This document shows, one piece after another, positions 40,484 to 50,265 of a DNA stretch of 64,000 nt. The first letter of the stretch is position 1, and every line of letters starts with the position of its first letter. The position numbers and the translations under genes were made by a program. The notes beneath the pieces are model-generated. The model was not told the DNA's origin, did no database searches, and saw only the letters and a list, made by a program, of their open reading frames with translations. This DNA comes from Capnocytophaga granulosa ATCC 51502 (GTDB lineage: Bacteria; Bacteroidota; Bacteroidia; Flavobacteriales; Flavobacteriaceae): the NCBI RefSeq assembly GCF_000411115.1, contig NZ_KE150242.1, forward strand, positions 62,001 to 126,000. The letters are read 5' to 3'.

Positions 40484-42001
40484 TTAAGAATGAGACTTTA
40501 GGAATGTTTTTACCTTTTCCAAATAGGGGTAGGGCGTGATGTCCTCCCTGAAGAAGGGGATAAGAGAGCGTAGCTGCTCATACCATAGCTTAGTAGTGGT
40601 AGAGAGTTTGTCTTTATATCCCAGAATATCAATAGCTTGTGCTATTGTGATGGCTTCTATGGTCATCACTTCAAAGGTGTTTTCTATGACCTTGTGAGTA
40701 ATAGTTGCGGCATTGGTACCCATACTTACAATATCTTGATTATCATTGTTATTGGGGATACTATGCACGTACATAGGGAAAGAAAGTGTTTGGTTTTCAG
40801 CAGTGGTAGAGGTAGCGGTGAATTGTATTCCCTGCATACCAAAGTTGAATCCTAATTTTCCAGCATTGACAAAGGCAGGTAGGATCTCATTGATTTTTGG
40901 GTTAAGCAGATAGTTCAGCTGTCGCTCACAGAGCATACACAGTCGGGTAATAGCTATCTTGAGTTTGTCCATCTCTAGGGAGATATAATCCCCGTGGAAA
41001 TTTCCTCCATGATATACTTGTTGGGATTTGAGGTCGGTAATAGGATTATCACTTGCCGAGTTGAACTCATGGGTTACTACTTCCTTTGCATAATCAATAG
41101 TGTCATATATAGGCCCTAGGATTTGGGGAAGACATCTGAGAGAATAGTATTCTTGTACCTTTTCCTTGAAGATAGTTTCCTTATGTTCGCCCTTATATAG
41201 GTGTTCACTGCGCTTTTTGGTTAGCTGACTGTCCACTAAGTAGTTACGCATTCTCTGGGCGATAAGCTGTTGCCCATGGTGCTTTTTAGCAGCATTAAGC
41301 TCTTGGGAAAAATGGTCGTCATAGGTCTGTACTAATTCGTTGATGGCCACAGAGAGCTTGACAGACCAGTCCAGTAGCAGCTGTGCATAATGGATATTAA
41401 CCGCTGCAATACCAGTCATTACCGAGGTACCATTCATCAGAGCGATTCCCTCACGCAGGTGAATCTTCAAGGGTGAGAGTCCTTCTTCGGCAAAAACCTC
41501 TTGGGTAGGGCGTCTTTTTCCTTTGTAGAAGACCTCTCCTTCACCGATCAGCACCAAGGCCAAATGGGCTAACTGTACCAAGTCTCCACTGGCACCTACG
41601 CTCCCATGCTGGAAGATTAAGGGGGTGATGTCCCTATTGATAAGCTCTTTCATTAGGTGAATGAGGGAAGGGTGTACGCCTGATTTTCCTAATGAAAGCG
41701 TATGAAGCCTACATAGAATGGCCGATTTTACGATTTCGGGAGAGAAATAAGCACCCATGCCTGAAGAATGGCTGCGAATGATGTTATATTGTAAGGCCAA
41801 TTGGTCTTTATCCTCTATTCGGTACTGTGCCATGGGGCCAAAGCCTGTATTTACTCCATATATAACCTTATTCTTGGAGAATTCCTTTAGGAAGTGATAG
41901 CTATCACTTACGATTTTTTCAGTTTCAGGGGAGATTTCTACTTTTTTATGGTTGAAGATGACATTGATAAAATCTTCAAAAGAGTTGGCATGTTGTCCCA
42001 T
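40484..42001 (-). CDS. Aromatic amino acid ammonia-lyase (HAL/TAL/PAL family, FjTAL-like)
   Basis: 505 aa. Carries the MIO cofactor triad Ala-Ser-Gly in GSVGASGDLVQLAHLALVL (residues ~145). The protein deaminates a histidine or aromatic amino acid to the corresponding acrylate. The stretches KVIYGVNTGFGPMAQYRI, IRSHSSGMG and HGGNFHGDYISLEMDKLK closely resemble Flavobacterium johnsoniae FjTAL, a tyrosine ammonia-lyase. By homology I favour tyrosine to p-coumarate, a starter for flexirubin or aryl-polyene pigments, over histidine degradation; no hut genes are nearby. The ATG at 42001 was chosen because the longer frame overlaps the promoter. lnt follows in the same transcript. Confidence 0.85.
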   Translation of the reverse strand: MGQHANSFEDFINVIFNHKKVEISPETEKIVSDSYHFLKEFSKNKVIYGVNTGFGPMAQYRIEDKDQLALQYNIIRSHSSGMGAYFSPEIVKSAILCRLHTLSLGKSGVHPSLIHLMKELINRDITPLIFQHGSVGASGDLVQLAHLALVLIGEGEVFYKGKRRPTQEVFAEEGLSPLKIHLREGIALMNGTSVMTGIAAVNIHYAQLLLDWSVKLSVAINELVQTYDDHFSQELNAAKKHHGQQLIAQRMRNYLVDSQLTKKRSEHLYKGEHKETIFKEKVQEYYSLRCLPQILGPIYDTIDYAKEVVTHEFNSASDNPITDLKSQQVYHGGNFHGDYISLEMDKLKIAITRLCMLCERQLNYLLNPKINEILPAFVNAGKLGFNFGMQGIQFTATSTTAENQTLSFPMYVHSIPNNNDNQDIVSMGTNAATITHKVIENTFEVMTIEAITIAQAIDILGYKDKLSTTTKLWYEQLRSLIPFFREDITPYPYLEKVKTFLKSHS

Positions 42002-42028
42002 TGCTTTAAGTTCTTTTACAAACAGCAG

Positions 42029-42036
42029 CAAAATTA
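42029..42036 (-). promoter_or_regulatory. Ammonia-lyase/lnt promoter (-7 element)
   Basis: TAATTTTG on the minus strand, 27 nt upstream of the ATG. Confidence 0.68.
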
Positions 42037-42130
42037 AGGAATAATAGGCTATTTTGCAAGGGGAGTAAAGGATTTATTTTTAGGGACAAAAAAACTCAGT
42101 CTTCCAAACACAGCACTCAAAACTTTTTTG

Positions 42131-42138
42131 TACATTTG
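42131..42138 (+). promoter_or_regulatory. MORN-type gene promoter (-7 element)
   Basis: TACATTTG, 27 nt upstream of the ATG, divergent from the ammonia-lyase promoter. Confidence 0.66.
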
Positions 42139-42165
42139 CCCTTTCAATAGGATAATTGTAACCAA

Positions 42166-43764
42166 ATGAAGAAGCTATGGCTTTTATTTTTATATCTTTT
42201 ACCGCTTTGTTCTTGGACACAGGAAAAGATGTATATAGATAGCGAGGGCAATACTACAACTAAGGACAAGGCCAAACTTTATCGGGTCATCTCTGAAAAG
42301 GACGGACGCTATCATGTAAAGGATTTTTTCTTGGACGGAAAACTCCAAATGGACGCTTATGCTACTAAAAAGGACTTTAGAAGTATAGAGGAGCTTATAG
42401 GGAAGTTTTCTTTTTATTTTGAAGATGGTAAGATAGAGATACAAGGAGAGGAGGAAAATGGAAATCTCTCTTACAAAGTGTATGACCCCAAGGGACGTAT
42501 AAATACATTCTATAACAAAACAAGAGAGGATACTTATATAGAGACCTATAATTATGCTGATAATGCTTATGTGAAGGGGAAAAAAGAATTTAATGTAGTG
42601 TATTATCAGGAAAATGCGAAGGTAAAGAAAAGAATACAGTTTGAAGAGGATTTAAAAAAGGCAAGAATAGAGAGTTTCTATGAGGGAGAGGATAATGTAC
42701 TACTAAAATACTATGATGAAAGGGGAAAACTCATAGGCTCTCGTTATATAAAAGGAAATGAAGCTCAAGCAGGTATAGAAGTGGAGTACTATCATGCGCC
42801 TGCACAAGTAAAAGCAATTATCCAATGGGATGCAATAGGAAATATTGTGGAGGATAAGGTATATTATCGCTCAGGAAAGCTATTTTCACGTAGAAAAGAG
42901 GACAAAAAGAATACAACAATTACTTTCTATGATGCAAAAGGAAAAAAAATGAGTGAACTTACTTACAAATATGGCGAACCTTACCAAGGTACTGCCTATA
43001 GCTTGGACGAAGAGGGACTATTGGAAGAGAAAATTGTGTATAAGTTGGGGCATATAGAACAAAGTATTGTTTACTATAAAAATGGAAATATCAAACAGCA
43101 AACCGACTATAGTATCCATCATGACATAGATAAGATTACTTATTATAATAAGGATAAAACAACCAAGGGAGAATTGCTTTTCAAAGAGGGGGCTTGCTAT
43201 AGTGGATATCTCTACAATGATTTAGAGGAAAATGATAGTTATGTACTCTACAAGGCTGGAGAATTTGTAGCTCTTAAACAGATAGACGAGAATAATATAC
43301 TTAGGTACTATAAGGAAAAACAAAAAGATGGTCAAATGAAAGCCGAAATATATAATGAAAAAGGCGAAAAATCTTATATATATACCATTACAAGAATTAA
43401 AAATACCAATTCAGGTGATGAAGATACTGTTATAGATTTCAAACAATATGAAAATGGTAAAGAAATAAATAAAGGAAGTATAAAAAATAAAATATTGCAA
43501 CAGGGAAGTATCAAACTAAAAAACAGATGGGACGAAAGTATAGAATATTACTACAAAGTAAAGGATAAAAAGATTGTAATGGATTATATGATTAACGGAA
43601 AAGTACTTAAAACAATCTCTCTTGATGCTAATTTCAGTAATTTTGGGGATCGTTATCTCAATCATATAGAAGAATTCTTTATTACAGAGGACAACTTTGA
43701 TCCTTATGTAATGATTCCTAATTATATATTTGACACTAAGAACAGTACTCTCATAGAACACTAA
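42166..43764 (+). CDS. Secreted MORN-repeat-variant protein (YwqK-like)
   Basis: 532 aa with a signal peptide (MKKLWLLFLYLLPLCSWTQ). It is built of loosely repeated 20-25-residue units of the MORN-variant kind, for example YYDERGKLIGSRYIKGN, FYDAKGKKMSELTYKYG and YYKNGNIKQQTDYS. Similar proteins are annotated in databases as YwqK family antitoxins, a label that does not imply toxin neutralisation; no toxin gene is next to it. It is rich in Lys and Tyr and lower in GC than neighbouring genes. Function unknown. The DUF4421 pseudogene follows after 33 nt. Confidence 0.7.
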   Translation: MKKLWLLFLYLLPLCSWTQEKMYIDSEGNTTTKDKAKLYRVISEKDGRYHVKDFFLDGKLQMDAYATKKDFRSIEELIGKFSFYFEDGKIEIQGEEENGNLSYKVYDPKGRINTFYNKTREDTYIETYNYADNAYVKGKKEFNVVYYQENAKVKKRIQFEEDLKKARIESFYEGEDNVLLKYYDERGKLIGSRYIKGNEAQAGIEVEYYHAPAQVKAIIQWDAIGNIVEDKVYYRSGKLFSRRKEDKKNTTITFYDAKGKKMSELTYKYGEPYQGTAYSLDEEGLLEEKIVYKLGHIEQSIVYYKNGNIKQQTDYSIHHDIDKITYYNKDKTTKGELLFKEGACYSGYLYNDLEENDSYVLYKAGEFVALKQIDENNILRYYKEKQKDGQMKAEIYNEKGEKSYIYTITRIKNTNSGDEDTVIDFKQYENGKEINKGSIKNKILQQGSIKLKNRWDESIEYYYKVKDKKIVMDYMINGKVLKTISLDANFSNFGDRYLNHIEEFFITEDNFDPYVMIPNYIFDTKNSTLIEH

Positions 43765-43797
43765 GAGCGTTTTACTCTAATCCTATTTTTACAATAA

Positions 43798-44758
43798 ATG
43801 GACAAATTGTTACTTAAAAATAGAATGAGGTATACAATAATACAGATAACCACATTCTTTTTTGTAATATTAAATATAAGTTTCGCAATAGCACAAGATA
43901 AGGATACGCTATACGTACAAGAATATCCTCATAAGTGGTAGGTAAAGGCTTTTATTCCTAATAAGATGCTTACGATCTTGCATGACAAAAAAATCTATAA
44001 TCCTACTTATCCTCATAACATAGGAGTAGGGGTGGGCTTGCGTAAGATTATAGGTATGAATCTATAGGTATCTTTCAGTGTATTCCCTTTAAAAACGGAT
44101 ACAGATTTGTCTTCCTCCATTACTGATTTCGAAATGTACAAATATGGCAAGAAGCTACTCTTAGACGGCTATTACCAAGATTACCGAGGCTTTTTTACCC
44201 AGAGGGAACAAGACGGAAAGAAAGTATATACCCTTTTTTCCAAACCTTACTGTAAAAAGGTGGGGGCTTGATGGGACTTATGTGTTGCGTAACAAACGAT
44301 TTTCCTTACGTGCCGCCTTCGAGCAGAGTGAGAAGCAGATCAAGTCGGCTGGGAGTCTACTCTTAGGTAGTGGATTCTATTACCATAAGATTGTGCCAGA
44401 TGCTTCTAAGCAGCAGAGCCTTCCTAAGGCTTTTGATAACAACCAAATGGGAGCTAATATAGGCTATGCCTATTCGTGGGTGGTCTCTCCTCGCTGGTTG
44501 CTCGCGGGTATGGTATCAGCAGGGGTAAATTTTGGTAACAATTCGGAAGTTTTAGCCTGGCATAACCTAAGGGCTTATCCTGCGAGTATCGGTAGGCTTA
44601 CCCTGAACTACAATCGTGAGGACTGGTCGTTTGCCCTTACAGGGATATTTAATAACAAAACAGTTTATTCCCCCAGTGCACAATCTTTTGCCTTGCTTGC
44701 TCCTACCACACAATTTACAATTACTCGACATATTAAGATAACAACTGATAAGAAATGA
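43798..44758 (+). pseudogene. DUF4421-type envelope protein, degraded
   Basis: Reading from the ATG at 43798, the frame has a signal peptide-like start (residues ~10-37, SFAIAQ) and then TAG at 43939 and TAG at 44065, both in frame. Near 44230, at a T6 run, the frame shifts by one: beyond it the plus-one frame reads PNLTVKRWGLDGTYVLRNKR and continues to 44758 as the typical DUF4421 C-terminal barrel. Two stops plus a frameshift make inactivation by real mutation likely. The 3' part could in principle be expressed from GTG 44282, but would lack a signal peptide. The last 4 nt overlap mltG. Confidence 0.8.
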
Positions 44759-45798
44759 TAAAAAAAATCTTTAAAATAATAGCCATTACTTTCCTTATAG
44801 GCATATTGGCCATTGCAGGAGTGGGTTATTACATATTATTTTACCCCAATACTTCCTTTCAGGAGCAACAAAGGGTATTCTATATCCCTTCAGGGAGTGA
44901 TTATTCCTATATCTCTGAGAAACTCTATACAGGACTTTCCAACCCGACGACCTTTTATTGTGTAGCTCGCGCTATGAAATACACCGAGCATGTACGTGCA
45001 GGTCGCTATGTGATTCGCAAGGGAATGAATAACCTACAGCTAGTACGTATGCTTAGGAATCTGAGCCAGCCAGTGAAAGTTTCTTTCAATAACCAAGACC
45101 GCCTACCTCTCTTAGCACAACGTATCTCTAAGGAGATTGAGGCCGATAGTACTTCCCTTATGAACGCTTTCCTCAATCCTTCTTTCCTTGCCGAAAGTGG
45201 GACAGACTCTCTTAATATATTGGGGCACTTTATACCCAATACCTATGAGTTCTATTGGGATACCTCGGCCAAGGCGTTTGCTGAGCGAATGCAGAAGGAA
45301 TACAAAGCCTTTTGGAATGAAAAAAGACGAGAAAAAGCAACTGCTCAAGGGCTAACCCCTGAGCAGGTGATGATATTGGCCTCTATCGTACAGAAAGAAA
45401 CCTATATGACTGATGAAAGGCCTACCATAGCCGGGGTGTATCTCAATAGGCTAAAGGAGCGAATGCCCCTACAGGCCGACCCTACCGTGGTTTATGCTAT
45501 TAAGGAGACTACAGGCAACTATGATACCATCATCAAGCGGGTGTATATCAAGGACACACAGATAGCCTCGCCCTACAACACTTATCAGATTCAGGGCTTG
45601 CCGCCTGCACCTATCGCTATGCCTGATATCTCCTCTATAGAGGCGGTACTATCCCCCAAGGAGCATGAGTATCTTTTTTTTGTAGCCGATACGGCACGTA
45701 TTGGCTACCACAAGTTTGCCCGCACCCTACAAGAACACAACAAGAACCGCCAAGCCTATAGGAAGTGGCTGGACAAGAAATTAATGACTAATGACTAA
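44755..45798 (+). CDS. mltG: Endolytic transglycosylase MltG
   Basis: 347 aa. Inner-membrane lytic transglycosylase that cuts nascent peptidoglycan and sets glycan length. One membrane helix (residues ~5-28), then the YceG core: ILASIVQKETYMTDERPTIA (~205-225) with the catalytic Glu, VYLNRLKERMPLQADPTVVY and the closing SPYNTYQIQGLPPAPI. ATG overlaps the pseudogene end by 4 nt. The C-terminal MTND and stop are made of heptad-like repeat (TAATGAC) sequence, and the 3' end overlaps the convergent malY-type gene by 11 nt. Confidence 0.94.
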   Translation: MIKKIFKIIAITFLIGILAIAGVGYYILFYPNTSFQEQQRVFYIPSGSDYSYISEKLYTGLSNPTTFYCVARAMKYTEHVRAGRYVIRKGMNNLQLVRMLRNLSQPVKVSFNNQDRLPLLAQRISKEIEADSTSLMNAFLNPSFLAESGTDSLNILGHFIPNTYEFYWDTSAKAFAERMQKEYKAFWNEKRREKATAQGLTPEQVMILASIVQKETYMTDERPTIAGVYLNRLKERMPLQADPTVVYAIKETTGNYDTIIKRVYIKDTQIASPYNTYQIQGLPPAPIAMPDISSIEAVLSPKEHEYLFFVADTARIGYHKFARTLQEHNKNRQAYRKWLDKKLMTND

Positions 45799-45809
45799 CC
45801 GCTAACAAC
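45782..45809. repeat. Short heptameric repeat at mltG 3' end
   Basis: Units TAATGAC, TAATGAC, TAACCGC, TAACAAC: four 7-bp units that encode the last residues and stop of mltG and the C-terminal end of the convergent aminotransferase gene. Confidence 0.6.
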
Positions 45810-46951
45810 TGCTGTGCTGCTTTTTCAATCACAGAGCGAGGGGAGGCCAAGTTGATACGCATAAAGCCAGTGCCTTCCTTGCCGAAGACGCTACCATCTA
45901 CCAAGGCCAAGTGTGCCTGATTGGTACAGAGGGAGACCAATTCTTTTTGAGAAAGCCCTAACTCTCTGAAATCCAAGAACACCAAGTAAGAGGCCTGAGG
46001 GACTATATATTTGACCTTTGGCAGGTGTTGGTCAATATATTGGGTAAGGTAGTTGATATTTCCTTGTATGTAGCTCAAGAGCTGACTGAGCCATTCTTCA
46101 CCTTGTTCATAGGCTGCTACCGTGGTTTGGAAAGCAAATATATTCCCGTCGGTGAGCATGTAGCCTACTGTTTTGTCCAAGAATTTCTTTCTTACTTCAG
46201 CATTTGGGATAACAGCATAAGCGCTGGCCAATCCCGCCATATTGAAAGTTTTGCTGGCCGAAGAGAAAGTAACACAACTCTCGGCTACTTCCTTGGAAAG
46301 GGTCGCCAAAGGTGTATGTTGGTAGGGGGGAAGTGTCAGGTCGGCATGAATCTCATCGGAAATCATCAAAACCTTGTGCTTTAGGCAAATAGAGGCCAAT
46401 CGCTCTAACTCGTCCTTAGTCCATACACGCCCTCCAGGGTTGTGAGAATTGCAGAGGATAAAGAGCTTGCAGGTCTTTGCTTTTTCTTCAAAGTCTTCAA
46501 AATCAATCTGATATTGTTCGTCCTTGAGCAGTAGGGGATTGGTAACTACCTTGCGCCCTGTATTGCGGATCGCAGCTGCAAAAGGGTAATACACAGGAGG
46601 TTGGATAAGTACAGGGTCACCTACTTGGGTGAAAGCCTCCACAGCCATTACGATGGCAGGCACCACCCCAGGGACGAAAGAAATCATCTCTTTGGTAATT
46701 GTCCACTGGTGACGCCTTTGCTGCCAGTCTATGATAGACTGATACCAAGCATGGGGTTTTTCAGTATAGCCAAAGATTTCACATTCTATACGTTTCTTTA
46801 TGACCTCTACAATGAAAGGCGGGGTTCTAAAGTCCATATCGGCCACCCACATAGGAATCAAGTCCTCACGCCCCCAGCGAGGGAGCAGCGCCTCCAATTT
46901 TAGCGCATCGGTACCTCTTCGGTCAATAAGCTCATCAAAATTATATTTCAT
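45788..46951 (-). CDS. MalY/PatB-type PLP enzyme (cystathionine beta-lyase/aminotransferase fold)
   Basis: 387 aa. PLP-dependent fold I enzyme. The PLP Lys is in FSSASKTFNMAGL (residues ~232), with the upstream Asp/Tyr-type region MISDEIHADLTLP (~197) and N-terminal MWVADMDFRTPP (~35). MalY/PatB members cleave cystathionine (C-S lyase) in methionine synthesis. Ambiguous with other class I/II aminotransferases but this branch fits best. It follows DUF721 after 16 nt on the minus strand. Confidence 0.87.
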   Translation of the reverse strand: MKYNFDELIDRRGTDALKLEALLPRWGREDLIPMWVADMDFRTPPFIVEVIKKRIECEIFGYTEKPHAWYQSIIDWQQRRHQWTITKEMISFVPGVVPAIVMAVEAFTQVGDPVLIQPPVYYPFAAAIRNTGRKVVTNPLLLKDEQYQIDFEDFEEKAKTCKLFILCNSHNPGGRVWTKDELERLASICLKHKVLMISDEIHADLTLPPYQHTPLATLSKEVAESCVTFSSASKTFNMAGLASAYAVIPNAEVRKKFLDKTVGYMLTDGNIFAFQTTVAAYEQGEEWLSQLLSYIQGNINYLTQYIDQHLPKVKYIVPQASYLVFLDFRELGLSQKELVSLCTNQAHLALVDGSVFGKEGTGFMRINLASPRSVIEKAAQQLLAVSH

Positions 46952-46967
46952 AGGTTAAAGATGTTTT

Positions 46968-47279
46968 CTAAGCTACTAAAAAGACAATATCCTTGACTAC
47001 CTCCTTCTGTAGGTATTCGTTAAGCATGGTCACCAGTTTGCTTTTCCCATAGTTTAAATCCTCCCGAAGGCCGGTATTGTTCAGGGTAACATATAGCTTG
47101 CTGCCTTGTAGGCGTACACTCACGGTATATTTCACAATGGGCGCTCCTACGACCTCCACCCAAGCCTCTTTGACACGTACTTTGTCAATCCCATAGTTCA
47201 GGCGGTATCGCTTGAAGATCGCCAAGATGACGTCTTTCAAGGAAGTTTCACTATTATATCTTGTAGTATAATGGCTCAT
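46968..47279 (-). CDS. DUF721 domain protein
   Basis: 103 aa from the chosen ATG. A small basic protein with the DUF721 core (AWVEVVGAPIVKYTVSVRLQG and LYVTLNNTGLREDLNYGKSK). DUF721 proteins often sit near recF/DNA replication genes and are thought to bind nucleic acid, but this is not settled. A longer frame runs upstream past the promoter box and was rejected; the ATG at 47279 is 11 nt from the -7 element, giving a short leader. Confidence 0.85.
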   Translation of the reverse strand: MSHYTTRYNSETSLKDVILAIFKRYRLNYGIDKVRVKEAWVEVVGAPIVKYTVSVRLQGSKLYVTLNNTGLREDLNYGKSKLVTMLNEYLQKEVVKDIVFLVA

Positions 47280-47290
47280 TTTTTTGTTTA

Positions 47291-47298
47291 CAAAGGTA
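47291..47298 (-). promoter_or_regulatory. DUF721 gene promoter (-7 element)
   Basis: TACCTTTG on the minus strand, 11 nt from the ATG, divergent from the thrS promoter about 100 bp away. Confidence 0.68.
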
Positions 47299-47390
47299 GT
47301 GATATTTTTTGATAAAGGGAAAGAAAACAACAGAAAAATACAGCCCAAGAAAAAACTGAGAAAAAATTTGGATACTACCAAAAAAAGCCT

Positions 47391-47398
47391 TATTTTTG
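47391..47398 (+). promoter_or_regulatory. thrS operon promoter (-7 element)
   Basis: TATTTTTG with TTTG at 47367-47370, spacer 20 nt; ATG 27 nt downstream. The leader is too short for an E. coli-style thrS operator. Confidence 0.78.
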
Positions 47399-47425
47399 CC
47401 GAGTTTTTTAACAACTATTACACCA

Positions 47426-49375
47426 ATGATAAAAATCACACTGCCTGACGGTTCTGTCAAGGAATATAAGAAGGGAACAACCCCAGCTGAAGTAGCTCAA
47501 AGTATTAGTGAAGGCTTGGCACGTAATGTAATATCGGCCAGCTTCAATGGTAAAACAATTGAGACAGCCACGCCCCTTACTACGGATGGTAGTTTAGTGT
47601 TATATACTTGGGACAGTCCCGAAGGAAAGAAGGCCTTCTGGCACTCTTCCGCCCATATCTTAGCCCAAGCTTTGGAGGAACTTTATCCTAATATCAAGCT
47701 TACCATAGGGCCTGCTATTGCCAATGGGTTCTATTATGATGTGGATTTCAACGGAAATACAATAACAGACAAAGATTTCCCTGCCATAGAGGCCAAGATG
47801 CTGGAGATTGCTCGTGGCAAGCATGAGTTCAAGATGCGCCCTGTGAGCAAGGCCGAAGCGCTCTCTTACTATGAGGGAAAGAACGAATACAAAACAGAAC
47901 TTATTGAAGCCTTAGAAGACGGCACTATCACTTTCTGTGATCATAGTACCTTCACCGACCTATGTAGGGGAGGGCACTTGCCCAATACAGGCTTTGTAAA
48001 AGCGGTAAAAATCCTTAGCGTAGCAGGAGCTTACTGGCGTGGTAATGAGAACAATCCACAGCTGACCCGTGTGTATGGGATCTCCTTCCCTAAGCAAAAG
48101 GATCTGACCGAATACCTCACTCTTTTGGAAGAGGCCAAAAAGCGCGACCACCGCAAGCTCGGTAAGGAGTTGGAACTCTTTACTTTCTCCAACAAGGTAG
48201 GACAAGGATTACCCTTGTGGTTGCCTAAAGGAGCAGCGCTGAGAGAGCGATTGGAAGCCTTTTTGCGCAAAGCACAGAAACAAGCAGGTTACGAGCAAGT
48301 GGTAACTCCGCATATTGGTCATAAGAACTTATATGTAACTTCAGGCCACTGGGAAAAATATGGTAAGGATAGTTTCCAACCTATAGCTACCCCGAACGAA
48401 GGTGAGGAATATTTGCTCAAACCGATGAACTGTCCGCACCACTGTGAGATCTACAACTCTCACCCATGGAGCTACAAGGACTTGCCTAAGCGCTTTGCTG
48501 AGTTTGGTACCGTATACCGCTACGAGCAGAGTGGGGAATTGCATGGACTCACTCGTGTGCGCTGCTTCACTCAGGACGATGCGCATATCTTCTGTACACC
48601 AGAACAGCTTGATGCTGAGTTCAAGCATGTGATAGACTTAGTACTCTATGTGTTTGGTTCCTTGGGCTTTGACAACTTTACCGCTCAGGTATCCTTGCGC
48701 GATCCAGAGAACCTCTCCAAGTACATAGGTTCCGATGAGAATTGGGCAAAGGCTGAGAATGCGATTATTAATGCTGCTAAGGAAAAGAACCTTACTTATG
48801 TGATAGAAACAGGCGAAGCGGCTTTCTACGGGCCTAAGCTTGACTTTATGGTCAAGGATGCCATAGGTAGAAGCTGGCAACTAGGAACCATCCAAGTGGA
48901 TTATAACCTACCTGAACGGTTTGACTTGTGGTATAAGGGAGCTGATAACGAGCTACACCGCCCTGTGATGATTCACCGAGCACCATTCGGTAGTATGGAG
49001 CGCTTTGTGGCCATTTTGCTCGAACACACCGCTGGTAACTTGCCTCTTTGGTTGGTACCAGAGCAGGTCAATATCCTTTCTCTTAGCGAGAAATACGAGG
49101 GTTATGCCCAAAAGGTAGCCCAACTTTTGCAAGAAGCTGATTTACGTCCTCATGTAGATAACCGCAACGAGACCATCGGTAAGAAGATACGCGAAGCAGA
49201 AACTCTAAAATACCCTTATATGCTTATCGTAGGGGAGGAAGAGGAAAAGAATGGCACCCTTTCGGTACGTCGCCACGGGGGAGAGGACTTGGGTACTATG
49301 AAAATAGCCGATTTCATCACCCTAATACAAGAAGAGATCAACAAGAATATAAAACCTTTCTCAACAGAAGTTTAA
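47426..49375 (+). CDS. thrS: Threonyl-tRNA synthetase
   Basis: 649 aa, standard. Class II synthetase charging tRNA-Thr. N-terminal TGS domain (residues ~1-62, starting [17 protein letters not shown]), editing domain with [16 protein letters not shown] (~75-90) and the zinc Cys/His residues in [17 protein letters not shown] (~333), class II catalytic motifs including [14 protein letters not shown] (~377-390), and the anticodon-binding domain (~540-649). The operon thrS-infC-rpmI-rplT follows, as in many bacteria. Confidence 0.97.
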   Translation: MIKITLPDGSVKEYKKGTTPAEVAQSISEGLARNVISASFNGKTIETATPLTTDGSLVLYTWDSPEGKKAFWHSSAHILAQALEELYPNIKLTIGPAIANGFYYDVDFNGNTITDKDFPAIEAKMLEIARGKHEFKMRPVSKAEALSYYEGKNEYKTELIEALEDGTITFCDHSTFTDLCRGGHLPNTGFVKAVKILSVAGAYWRGNENNPQLTRVYGISFPKQKDLTEYLTLLEEAKKRDHRKLGKELELFTFSNKVGQGLPLWLPKGAALRERLEAFLRKAQKQAGYEQVVTPHIGHKNLYVTSGHWEKYGKDSFQPIATPNEGEEYLLKPMNCPHHCEIYNSHPWSYKDLPKRFAEFGTVYRYEQSGELHGLTRVRCFTQDDAHIFCTPEQLDAEFKHVIDLVLYVFGSLGFDNFTAQVSLRDPENLSKYIGSDENWAKAENAIINAAKEKNLTYVIETGEAAFYGPKLDFMVKDAIGRSWQLGTIQVDYNLPERFDLWYKGADNELHRPVMIHRAPFGSMERFVAILLEHTAGNLPLWLVPEQVNILSLSEKYEGYAQKVAQLLQEADLRPHVDNRNETIGKKIREAETLKYPYMLIVGEEEEKNGTLSVRRHGGEDLGTMKIADFITLIQEEINKNIKPFSTEV

Positions 49376-49392
49376 CTTAAAACACAATAGCC

Positions 49393-49944
49393 ATTAATAC
49401 GAGAGTACCCAACACGAAGAGCACAAGTGACGAAAAGACCTCACACCGCGTGAACCGAGATATACGCGTTCCCGAAGTGCGTTTGGTAGGAGATAACGTG
49501 GAAACAGGTGTATATCCTACAAAAGAAGCCTTAAAGCTGGCTGAAGAATTGGAATTGGATTTGGTAGAAATCTCTCCCAATGCCCAACCTCCTGTATGTA
49601 AAATCGTAGATTACAAAAAGTTCCTCTACGAACAGAAAAAACGTGCCAAGGAGTTAAAGGCCAAGGCTACTAAAGTGGAAATCAAGGAAATACGCTTCGG
49701 CCCTCAAACCGATGACCATGATTATGAGTTCAAAAAGAAACATGGTGAGAAGTTCCTCAAAGAGGGGGCTAAGGTGAAGGCTTATGTGTTCTTCAAGGGG
49801 CGTTCTATCGTCTACAAAGACCAAGGTCAGGAGCTATTGCTACGCTTGGCAGTGGATTTGGAAGAGTTCGGAAAGGTAGAGCAGATGCCAAAACTCGAAG
49901 GAAAGCGTATGACTATGTTCATCGCTCCTGTGAAGAAAAAATAA
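49393..49944 (+). CDS. infC: Translation initiation factor IF-3 (non-AUG start)
   Basis: Core from [19 protein letters not shown] to the C-terminal domain ending [14 protein letters not shown] is complete. The first ATG-like start in frame is GTG at 49450, which would leave only a truncated head. The frame is open back to TAA at 49378, with ATA (49387) and ATT (49393) as the plausible starts; both give the flavobacterial-style N-terminus [14 protein letters not shown] is chosen by analogy to E. coli infC, which starts at AUU and is autoregulated by IF-3's own discrimination against it. ATA remains possible. Gap to thrS 17 nt. Confidence 0.9.
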   Translation: MNTRVPNTKSTSDEKTSHRVNRDIRVPEVRLVGDNVETGVYPTKEALKLAEELELDLVEISPNAQPPVCKIVDYKKFLYEQKKRAKELKAKATKVEIKEIRFGPQTDDHDYEFKKKHGEKFLKEGAKVKAYVFFKGRSIVYKDQGQELLLRLAVDLEEFGKVEQMPKLEGKRMTMFIAPVKKK

Positions 49945-49985
49945 AAAAGATAACAGATATTTCATCATTAATTTTTAAGTAACAA

Positions 49986-50183
49986 ATGCCAAAGATTAAA
50001 ACTAAATCCAGCGCTAAAAAACGTTTCAAACTAACGGGCTCTGGTAAAATCAAAAGAAAGCACGCTTTCAAAAGTCACATCTTGACTAAAAAAGCTAAAA
50101 AACGTAAGTTAGCTCTTACACACGCTACCCTTGTTCATACCAATGACGAGGCAAGCGTAAAGAAACAATTAGGTTTAAAATAA
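49986..50183 (+). CDS. rpmI: 50S ribosomal protein L35
   Basis: 65 aa, full-length. Starts [20 protein letters not shown], the L35 signature, and is Lys/Arg-rich. Standard member of the infC-rpmI-rplT operon. Confidence 0.97.
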   Translation: MPKIKTKSSAKKRFKLTGSGKIKRKHAFKSHILTKKAKKRKLALTHATLVHTNDEASVKKQLGLK

Positions 50184-50220
50184 TTGTTTCTAAGGTAAAT
50201 TAATTGTCTCACCTTGGAGT

Positions 50221-50265
50221 ATGGCTCAAAAAGAACGTAAAGTCGCCTACTACAAAAAAAATTAG
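50221..50265 (+). CDS. Possible 14-codon ORF in the rpmI-rplT spacer
   Basis: ATG to TAG encodes MAQKERKVAYYKKN. It lies in the 88-nt spacer, after a hairpin (AAGGT / ACCTT, 50192-50216). L20 represses its own operon by binding leader RNA in other bacteria, so this spacer may be regulatory. The ORF itself may be chance. Confidence 0.25.
   Translation: MAQKERKVAYYKKN

Noticed and set aside
42166..43764. MORN-type protein as an antitoxin in a toxin-antitoxin pair
   Set aside because: It carries a signal peptide and has no toxin partner next to it; the label is an annotation habit.
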